10,122 bases of DNA from Candidatus Bathyarchaeota archaeon (GTDB taxonomy: Archaea > Thermoproteota > Bathyarchaeia > Bathyarchaeales > WAQA01): assembly GCA_015520475.1 (NCBI GenBank), contig WAQA01000079.1, positions 1 through 10,122 of the forward strand, in the 5' to 3' direction. Each line of letters opens with the position of its first letter. The stretch's first letter is position 1. Both the position numbers and the translations under genes were made by a program. Under the pieces are notes generated by a model. It had not been told where the DNA came from, ran no database searches, and was given only the letters and a program-made list of their open reading frames with translations. This document shows, in pieces, positions 5,287 through 10,122 of the stretch.

Positions 5287-6621
5287 ATGTCAATTATAAA
5301 GGAGTTAGAGAGGGAATATATTAGGAAACATGTTAAGTCTAGAGCTTTGTATGAGAGAGCTTTAAGATGTTATCCAAGCGGCGTGACTCATGACGCTAGA
5401 TACGCTGAGCCATTTCCAATCTATATGGTGAGGGCTGACGGAACAAGGAAGTGGGATGTTGACGGAAACGAGTATATTGATTATGTGATGGGACATGGAG
5501 CCCTACTCTTCGGATACAATGATGAAAGGCTTAGAGAGGCCATTAACAATGTTCTCTCGAACATCCATATGGGATCATGCACAGAGCTTGAGATTGAATG
5601 GGCTGAGATGATAAAGAAGCTTGTGCCAAACGCAAAGGACGGATTTGTAAGGGCATGCGCCTGTGGGGGAGAGGCTATAGAGATGGCTGTTAGACTTGCT
5701 AGGATACATACTGGGAGGGACAAGATAGTTATACATGAAGGATGCTACCATGGTAAATGGGAAGAGATTAATTGTGGTCATAATGGCCCCCCATATGGAC
5801 ACTGCAACATCCGCGGGATTCCAAAGTCTGTAAGAGACAATGTTGTGATCATACCATATAATAAACCGGATATCCTCAAGAGGGTCTTCGCTGAGGGAGA
5901 TGTAGCATGCATTCTCTTACAGGGTAACGCACCCTACACTAGAGAGTATATGGAGGAGATTAGGGAGCTCACCATAGAGTATGGAGTAGTATTTTTGTTG
6001 GATGAGGTTGTTTCAGGTTTCAGATATGCTCCTGGAGGAGCTCAAGAATATTATGGAGTTATTCCGGACATAACGGTTCTCGGGAAGATTGTTGGCGGAG
6101 GAGCCCCTATAGGCGCTATATGCGGAAGCAAGGATCTACTCCAATATTACGAGTTCAGAGACGAGTATTGGAACCGTTTTGTTAGAATATCCCTTGGAGG
6201 CACTTGGAATGCTCAGCCCTTATGCATAAGCGCTGGCTTAGAAACATTAAGAATAATTGATAGAGAAAGGGACAGGATATATCCACGTCTATATGAGATC
6301 TGTGATAGGCTAACTGAATCCATTAGAAAGAACGCTGAAGAATTAGGATTGGCGGTGACGGTTGCAGGTACACCTCCTGAGAGGCCGATGGTCTTCATTC
6401 AACCGAGATTCGATCCAAACGCGGATCCAAAAGCTTCATATGCATATTATCTCTCGATGACCAATGAAGGCATATGCCTCTTTGATAAACGGAGATTTGT
6501 ACCATGCGCCAAACACTCCAACGAGGACCTGAAGAGAACAGACGATGCAGTCCGTAAATCCCTAGAGATACTTAAAGATGGAGATCTAGTTCCTACAGTG
6601 AAGTCGACCGCTCCTCCTTAA
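5287..6621 (+). CDS. Class III PLP-dependent aminotransferase, glutamate-1-semialdehyde aminomutase-like
   Basis: A 444-residue fold-type I PLP enzyme, close to the usual length of the HemL-like group (about 430). Residues 45-75 carry the N-terminal signature (W-D-V-D-G-N-E-Y-I-D-Y-V-M-G-H-G). G-C-Y-H-G is at 152-156, the PLP-ring aspartate is D239 in L-D-E-V-V-S-G-F-R, and the Schiff-base lysine is K267 in L-G-K-I-V-G-G-G-A-P-I-G-A. G-G-T at 304-306 matches the loop giving phosphate contacts from the second subunit. The segment equal to HemL N-S-G-T-E-A reads A-C-G-G-E-A (125-130), so the Ser and Thr of the phosphate-binding turn are replaced by Cys and Gly. No other haem-pathway genes are nearby, so assignment as HemL would be unsafe; an aminotransferase or aminomutase acting on another amino or keto acid is as likely. 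It is a monocistronic unit by spacing (259 nt to argS). The ATG start fits the family N-terminus. Confidence 0.88.
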   Translation: MSIIKELEREYIRKHVKSRALYERALRCYPSGVTHDARYAEPFPIYMVRADGTRKWDVDGNEYIDYVMGHGALLFGYNDERLREAINNVLSNIHMGSCTELEIEWAEMIKKLVPNAKDGFVRACACGGEAIEMAVRLARIHTGRDKIVIHEGCYHGKWEEINCGHNGPPYGHCNIRGIPKSVRDNVVIIPYNKPDILKRVFAEGDVACILLQGNAPYTREYMEEIRELTIEYGVVFLLDEVVSGFRYAPGGAQEYYGVIPDITVLGKIVGGGAPIGAICGSKDLLQYYEFRDEYWNRFVRISLGGTWNAQPLCISAGLETLRIIDRERDRIYPRLYEICDRLTESIRKNAEELGLAVTVAGTPPERPMVFIQPRFDPNADPKASYAYYLSMTNEGICLFDKRRFVPCAKHSNEDLKRTDDAVRKSLEILKDGDLVPTVKSTAPP

Positions 6622-6626
6622 AGAGG

Positions 6627-6665
6627 GGTTACAGGTGAATCATGATGGATCATCCTGGAGTAACC
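6627..6665 (+). other. Bulged stem-loop just after the aminotransferase stop
   Basis: GGTTAC (6627-6632) pairs with GTAACC (6660-6665). Inside, AGG (6633-6635) can pair with CCT (6654-6656), and ATGAT (6642-6646) with ATCAT (6649-6653). It begins six bases after the stop codon at 6619-6621, which fits a 3' end stabiliser or processing signal. There is no T run behind it, so it is not a standard terminator. Confidence 0.3.
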
Positions 6666-6694
6666 GTTCATCCTGCATGGAGCCTACTAACCGG

Positions 6695-6724
6695 GATCCG
6701 CCTAAACCAAATAAGATCCGCCTA
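6695..6724 (+). repeat. Tandem direct repeat GATCCGCCTA, 20-bp period
   Basis: GATCCGCCTA occurs at 6695-6704 and again at 6715-6724, exactly two helical turns apart, followed by a third partial GATCC at 6729-6733. It lies in the 259-nt gap between the aminotransferase and argS, about 100 nt before the likely argS TATA box. It could be a binding site for a regulator acting on one face of the DNA or a small duplication. The rest of the gap shows no gene. Confidence 0.4.
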
Positions 6725-6820
6725 GAGAGATCCAAAAAGCATATACAGAAGCATACAAACAAACTCTAAGAGTTAAGGGTTCAACCTCCCAACCTTGAAG
6801 ATAGAGCATCTTGGAGATCG

Positions 6821-6830
6821 TTAAAAATAA
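6821..6830 (+). promoter_or_regulatory. TATA-like box for argS
   Basis: TTAAAAATAA at 6821-6830 predicts a transcript start near 6851 and a leader of about 30 nt to the GTG at 6881. A second box, GTTTAATTA (6866-6874), would instead start transcription close to 6896, producing a leaderless message beginning at the second candidate start, ATG 6896. The sequence alone does not decide. Confidence 0.35.
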
Positions 6831-6880
6831 ACCTTCATCCAATCCCCTTAAAGAGGAAAGAGAACGTTTAATTAGAGGCT

Positions 6881-8869
6881 GTGAACCTTCATAAGATGGC
6901 TGGAGAGATGGTATCTATTAATCCCTTCGCGGATCTTAAGCGGCAATGTAGAGACGCCTTAAGAGACGCCATTCTGAAGATTTACTCGGGAAGAACCCCA
7001 TCAGATATCCCATTAAATATACCTCCAGATTTCAGATTCGGCCAATTAACTTCATCGATATGCTTTGAACTTTCAAAGGATATCAAAACTAAACCGTTAG
7101 AGATTGCTGAGAAGATATCTGAAGGGATAATGGATGAATTACATAGGTATAATCTTATAGAGAGGGTTAAGGCTGAGGGATCAGGATACATAAACTTTTA
7201 TGCGAACTTCAAGGAACTGTCAGCCCTAGCCATAAACTCGGCTAGGAGATTAGATGATGAATATGGATATGTAAAGACCAATGAGCCTAAAATAATAATC
7301 GTTGAACATACAAGTGTTAATCCGGTACATCCGATCCATATAGGCCAGGCGAGGAACTCTGTACTCGGCGACTCCATAGCACGTATCCTAACAGCCAGAG
7401 GACATAAAGTCTCCAGACACTATTACATCGACGATGTTGGACGGCAGTCAGCATTAATAGCCTATGGATACGAGAAGCTTGGAAGGCCTAAACCAGAAGG
7501 AAAACCAGATCATTTCATAGGCATGATCTATTCGATAACCAGCTGCCTCGTAGAGATTCGGAGACTTAAAAAAGAGATAGAACGTAAAGAAGCGTTAGCA
7601 GACAGTGAAGAACTGAACCGTCTAAGGAAGAATCTGGATGAATGGATATCGGTAGCAGCTGAACTGGAAAGTAAATATCCTGAGAAATTTAATCACCTTC
7701 TAAAGGTTTTAAGTGAAGGAGATGTGGATCCAGAACATGAGATAGCGGAGCTAAACCAGAAATATGAGGCAGGCGATAGAGAAGCAAAGGAGTTAATCCG
7801 TGAAGTCTGTAAGATATGCCTAGAAGGATTCAAGGAGACCTTGGGGAGAGCCTCCATCTTCTTCGACTCATGGGATTGGGAGAGCGACTTTATCTGGAGC
7901 GGAGACGTTAAAAGATGCATAGAAAACCTGAAGAGAAAAGCATACGTTTACGAGAAGGATGGAGCATTAGAGTTTGACGGAGAGAAAGTTGCACAGGAAC
8001 TGGGCCTAAAGGAGAAACTGGGCTTAAGAGAAGATTATGAGATTCCATCATTAACGCTTGTTAGAGCCGACGGAACAACACTCTATACAACAAGAGATAT
8101 AGCGTATAGCATATGGAAGTTCAGTATAGCAGATAAAGTGATCAATGTCGTAGGTATGGAACAGACTTTGGCGCAGCTACAATTGAAGCTTGCATTGTAT
8201 GCCCTTGGACACGTCAATGAAGCATCGAACCTTGTACATTTCGCATATAACCTTGTCAATTTACCTGGACACCGCATGTCAAGCCGCAGAGGTAGATATG
8301 TAACCTTCGATGAGGTCATGGATGAAGCTGCCAGAAGAGCATATAATGAAGTCTCCAAACGTTCCCCTGCAATGCCCGAAGAAGAGAAGAGATCAGTCTC
8401 AGAGGCAGTAGGCATAGGAGCCGTGAAATATGCATTAATCGAAACCGACCCCATTAAACCAGTAGTATTCACCTGGGACAGAGTGATAAACTTCGAGAAG
8501 AACAGTGCACCATATATTCAATATTCACATGCAAGGGCATGCAGCATAATCCGGAAGGCTCAAATAGAAGTTGGAGAAGACACAGATTACTCCCTTCTGA
8601 AAGAAAGATTAGAACATGAACTTGTCATGATGATAGCTCGCTTCCCAGAAGTATTTATAGATTCAGCTGACAACCTGAAGCCAAACGCGATAGCAGATTA
8701 CACTCTCTCACTTGCAGACAAATTTAATGGGTTCTACGCGAGATACCCGGTCATCAAGGCTGACTCATCCGCTTTAAGTAGAGCACGGCTAGGACTTGTA
8801 GACGCTGTCAGGATAGTCTTAAGAAACTCACTGAATCTACTCGGCATAGAAGCGCTTGAAAGAATGTAG
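6881..8869 (+). CDS. argS: Arginyl-tRNA synthetase
   Basis: A 662-residue class I synthetase that charges tRNA-Arg with arginine using ATP. The N-terminal additional domain (about 12-135) recognises the tRNA D-loop side. The catalytic Rossmann core follows: S-V-N-P-V-H-P-I-H153-I-G-Q156-A-R-N-S is the HIGH region with Gln in the fourth place; Y-Y-I-D-D-V-G-R-Q at 181-189 and A-D-G-T-T-L-Y-T-T-R-D-I-A-Y at 396-409 are ArgRS-typical; H-R-M-S-S-R-R-G-R-Y-V-T at 464-475 replaces KMSK. A charged helical insertion (about 225-310) sits in the core. The C-terminal DALR-type anticodon-binding domain starts near N541 (N-S-A-P-Y-I-Q-Y-S-H-A-R). It is slightly longer than the usual 550-640 residues. The start is uncertain: GTG 6881 follows AGAGG too closely, ATG 6896 would suit a leaderless transcript, and ATG 6908 follows GGAGAG directly and gives the M-V-S-I-N-P-F beginning. 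Confidence 0.96.
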   Translation: MNLHKMAGEMVSINPFADLKRQCRDALRDAILKIYSGRTPSDIPLNIPPDFRFGQLTSSICFELSKDIKTKPLEIAEKISEGIMDELHRYNLIERVKAEGSGYINFYANFKELSALAINSARRLDDEYGYVKTNEPKIIIVEHTSVNPVHPIHIGQARNSVLGDSIARILTARGHKVSRHYYIDDVGRQSALIAYGYEKLGRPKPEGKPDHFIGMIYSITSCLVEIRRLKKEIERKEALADSEELNRLRKNLDEWISVAAELESKYPEKFNHLLKVLSEGDVDPEHEIAELNQKYEAGDREAKELIREVCKICLEGFKETLGRASIFFDSWDWESDFIWSGDVKRCIENLKRKAYVYEKDGALEFDGEKVAQELGLKEKLGLREDYEIPSLTLVRADGTTLYTTRDIAYSIWKFSIADKVINVVGMEQTLAQLQLKLALYALGHVNEASNLVHFAYNLVNLPGHRMSSRRGRYVTFDEVMDEAARRAYNEVSKRSPAMPEEEKRSVSEAVGIGAVKYALIETDPIKPVVFTWDRVINFEKNSAPYIQYSHARACSIIRKAQIEVGEDTDYSLLKERLEHELVMMIARFPEVFIDSADNLKPNAIADYTLSLADKFNGFYARYPVIKADSSALSRARLGLVDAVRIVLRNSLNLLGIEALERM

Positions 8870-8970
8870 AGGACAGCCCTAAAAAGAGGAGAGAATAAAC
8901 ACGTTTTCACACAAACCACAACAAATAATATTCTACATTACCCAGCTCCCTCACACGTGAACAAACTATT

Positions 8971-8977
8971 CTTTTTG
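8971..8977 (+). terminator. Oligo-T terminator after argS
   Basis: CTTTTTG at 8971-8977 lies about 100 nt beyond the argS stop codon, within A/T-rich DNA, and is the first run of five T on the plus strand after the gene. It is a plausible archaeal termination site. Confidence 0.35.
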
Positions 8978-9033
8978 ATAAGCCTCCAGCATTTAAGGAT
9001 ATCTTTGCGTCACCATCCTGACTTCCGTTAACT

Positions 9034-9089
9034 CTTGGTAGGAGCCCTTCCTTTCTCCTTTCATGAGAGGGCTTTCAAGGGTGACCAAG
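9034..9089. other. Imperfect 56-nt hairpin in the argS/regulator gap
   Basis: The 295-nt non-coding gap between argS and the convergent gene contains nested complementary segments. CTTGGT (9034-9039) pairs with ACCAAG (9084-9089), CCCTT (9045-9049) pairs with AAGGG (9077-9081), and CCTTT (9057-9061) can pair with AGAGG (9066-9070) through one G-T pair. An alternative fold pairs AGCCCT (9043-9048) with AGGGCT (9068-9073). It could be a structured RNA, a hairpin at the shared 3' ends, or the remnant of a small inverted-repeat element. A 67-codon TTG ORF (9035-9238) covers it but looks spurious. Nothing else is recognisable in 8870-9164. Confidence 0.3.
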
Positions 9090-9164
9090 TAATACAAGAA
9101 CAAATTCTTCAGATGACTCACTTTATGTTACAGCCACATTTACTGGTTTCCGGATGGTTGCAGA

Positions 9165-9881
9165 TCATCTCCACACCCACAAACGAGGCCTCCCTGCTGA
9201 TAAAACAGATAAGATTCTATAGGCCGCCTCTAGAATGATGGAACCTATAATAGGAAGAACCCCCATAAACAAGAGGGAATAAATAGAGAGTTGGATATAC
9301 GTTTTTCGAGAGAGGGGAATCATTGGAAACCGTATCAGCTCCACATTCAACCATCTCTCCAGAACTAACTGAAAGAGAAAAAGAAAAGAAAACAACGAAA
9401 GAACTATGAGTGGAGGCTTAAGGAGGACATAGAGATCATGAGATTTAACACGTTTTACTGTTAATAACCACATTATACTGCATGGTACAATAGATGCGTA
9501 GATTAAACCTAAAAGAAAGACGGGGAAGCTGGGAAGCCACACTCCAGGATTAATCAACGCTAAGATGAAGCCTACAAGACCTATCAGAACGGCATCTCCA
9601 AACCATAATCGATATTGATTAGACTTTTCCCTTAGAAGCCCCGTCAATAGTTGCGCTGCAAACAATCCCTTCCCGGTTAAGCCGTACCTTCCAGCATCAT
9701 CCTTCTCGACAAAACCGCTTAAAACTTTAAGGTGATAATTCATCTTTCCAGTACTCTCAATACCCAATATACTCATCAGATCCACATAGGAGAGTTTACC
9801 CCTCTCAAAGAGGGTAAGTATTATTCTCCGTCTGATAGGATGCTTAAGGATACCGTGTAAGACATTTACATCAACACTCAA
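9165..9881 (-). CDS. Winged-helix (ArsR-like) regulator fused to a four-helix membrane domain
   Basis: A 238-residue protein. Residues 8-75 form a winged helix-turn-helix: L-K-H-P-I-R-R-R-I-I-L-T-L-F, then the turn L-S-Y-V-D-L-M-S-I-L-G-I, a recognition helix at about 42-55 (E-S-T-G-K-M-N-Y-H-L-K-V-L) and a wing ending D-D-A-G-R-Y-G-L-T-G-K-G. Four hydrophobic segments follow at about 94-112, 118-142, 153-174 and 196-220, then a short basic tail (R-P-R-L-W-V-W-R). The HTH would face the cytoplasm, making it a membrane-anchored regulator, a layout seen in many archaea with unknown signals. The TTG start at 9881 is backed by AGGTGG (9893-9888) upstream; an in-frame TGA precedes it by eight codons and no ATG or GTG intervenes. 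It is a single gene, convergent with argS. Targets are unknown; autoregulation through the repeats upstream is possible. Confidence 0.82.
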   Translation of the reverse strand: MSVDVNVLHGILKHPIRRRIILTLFERGKLSYVDLMSILGIESTGKMNYHLKVLSGFVEKDDAGRYGLTGKGLFAAQLLTGLLREKSNQYRLWFGDAVLIGLVGFILALINPGVWLPSFPVFLLGLIYASIVPCSIMWLLTVKRVKSHDLYVLLKPPLIVLSLFSFLFLFQLVLERWLNVELIRFPMIPLSRKTYIQLSIYSLLFMGVLPIIGSIILEAAYRILSVLSAGRPRLWVWR

Positions 9882-9913
9882 AACCAGCCACCTAAGCCAC
9901 CATCACAACAGCA

Positions 9914-9944
9914 TATAGATAAAAAAGGAAAAAAGTATAGATAA
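9914..9944 (-). repeat. Direct repeat TTATCTATA in the regulator's promoter
   Basis: TATAGATAA (plus strand) occurs at 9914-9922 and 9936-9944, 22 bp apart, separated by an A-rich linker. On the minus strand these read TTATCTATA and overlap the only TATA-like boxes for the gene starting at 9881 (predicted transcript starts near 9890 or 9912). They may be tandem operators, duplicated TATA elements, or both. Confidence 0.4.
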
Positions 9945-9967
9945 GGATATTTGACTAAGAAGATAAT

Positions 9968-9983
9968 CAATGATTTATCATTG
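9968..9983. promoter_or_regulatory. Palindrome CAATGAT-TT-ATCATTG
   Basis: A perfect 7-bp dyad with a 2-bp centre (9968-9974 and 9977-9983) lies in the non-coding gap at the right end. Size and symmetry resemble a dimeric HTH binding site. It is about 90 nt upstream of the regulator start at 9881 and 75 nt before a plus-strand TATA-like box. Confidence 0.3.
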
Positions 9984-10025
9984 GATAGATTAATTACCTA
10001 CGTCAATCCGCAGCATAACAGATAT

Positions 10026-10046
10026 CTTCTGATATATCTTCAGAAG
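10026..10046. promoter_or_regulatory. Inverted repeat CTTCTGA / TCAGAAG
   Basis: A perfect 7-bp inverted repeat (10026-10032 and 10040-10046) with a 7-bp A/T spacer ends 10 bp before the plus-strand TATA-like box. The spacer repeats part of the left flank (GATATCTTC and GATATATCTTC). It could be an operator or activator site for a gene to the right. Confidence 0.3.
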
Positions 10047-10056
10047 CACCATCCCA

Positions 10057-10068
10057 TTTTATTTAATA
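10057..10068 (+). promoter_or_regulatory. TATA-like box directed out of the window
   Basis: TTTTATTTAATA at 10057-10068 is a good archaeal TATA match and predicts a transcript start near 10090. No start codon follows before the window ends at 10122, so any gene driven from here lies outside. A G-rich tract (10070-10093) occupies the stretch between the box and the predicted start. Confidence 0.4.
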
Positions 10069-10069
10069 A

Positions 10070-10093
10070 GGTTGGGGGAGGGAGGGGGAAAGG
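10070..10093 (+). other. G-rich tract with quadruplex potential
   Basis: G runs of 2, 5, 3, 5 and 2 (10070-71, 10074-78, 10080-82, 10084-88, 10092-93) are separated by one to three bases. A two-layer quadruplex is possible; a three-layer one would need a bulge because only three runs reach three G. It is striking in this A/T-rich gap and lies just after a TATA-like box. Confidence 0.4.
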
Positions 10094-10099
10094 CGACCC

Positions 10100-10116
10100 T
10101 GTCTAAAAATTAGACA
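10100..10116. promoter_or_regulatory. Palindrome TGTCTAA-AAA-TTAGACA
   Basis: A perfect 7-bp inverted repeat with a 3-bp centre (10100-10106 and 10110-10116). It would fall just after the predicted transcript start near 10090, a common place for archaeal repressor sites, or form a hairpin in the leader RNA. The next gene is outside the window. Confidence 0.35.
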
Positions 10117-10122
10117 TAACCA

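Noticed and set aside
5481..5802. Overlapping minus-strand ORFs inside the aminotransferase
   Set aside because: They are shadows of conserved class III aminotransferase coding sequence.
8083..8472. 129-codon minus-strand ORF inside argS
   Set aside because: It lies fully antisense to conserved ArgRS catalytic sequence and has no family features.
9035..9238. 67-codon plus-strand ORF with TTG start
   Set aside because: It begins inside the imperfect hairpin, has no ribosome site, and ends antisense within the wHTH-membrane gene.

Overview
The window looks like chromosomal DNA from an archaeon. The evidence is an archaeal-type arginyl-tRNA synthetase, a PAC2-family proteasome-assembly chaperone homologue, zinc ribbons fused to CBS and SpoIIM-like domains, ArsR-like winged-helix regulators (one with membrane segments), A/T-rich TATA-like boxes upstream of most genes, Shine-Dalgarno motifs of the GGAGG/GGTGATC type, several TTG/GTG starts, and oligo-T stretches after genes. 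AGA/AGG dominate arginine codons and ATA is common for isoleucine. A lineage in the Thermoproteota/Bathyarchaeia range is my inference; nothing here fixes it. There are no insertion sequences, CRISPR arrays, phage genes or rRNA.

Layout. At the left, a small winged-helix regulator (120-557, +) converges on a minus-strand pair, a PAC2-family protein (1903-1154) followed after 14 nt by a small heat-shock protein (1139-702). This forms a small protein-quality-control locus. Further right, still on the minus strand, come a doubtful 74-codon ORF, a zinc-ribbon/SpoIIM-like membrane protein, a two-CBS/zinc-ribbon protein, a DUF6062-like protein with two CxxC...CxxH modules, and a complete tRNA-Arg(GCG). 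These are separated by gaps of about 70-200 nt with their own TATA-like boxes, so they are probably mostly separate transcripts. Right of the tRNA the strand switches: a glutamate-1-semialdehyde-aminomutase-like class III aminotransferase (5287-6621, +) and arginyl-tRNA synthetase (6881-8869, +). A winged-helix/membrane protein (9881-9165, -) converges on argS. The last 240 bp are non-coding and dense in short palindromes, with a TATA-like box and a G-rich tract, and probably lead into a gene beyond the window.

How the genes relate. The clearest functional pairing is PAC2 with hsp20 (proteasome assembly plus holdase chaperone); the convergent regulator could control them, but that is inference. 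tRNA-Arg and ArgRS lie within 2 kb of each other but on opposite strands with a gene between. The other genes are mainly housekeeping or poorly characterised archaeal families. I did not find a clear new multi-gene system. The most interesting leads are the altered phosphate-binding motif in the aminotransferase, the duplicated metal-site architecture of the DUF6062-like protein, the CxxC within the Hsp20 core, the dyad over the aminotransferase promoter, the palindrome cluster at the right end, and an imperfect 56-nt hairpin between argS and its convergent neighbour.
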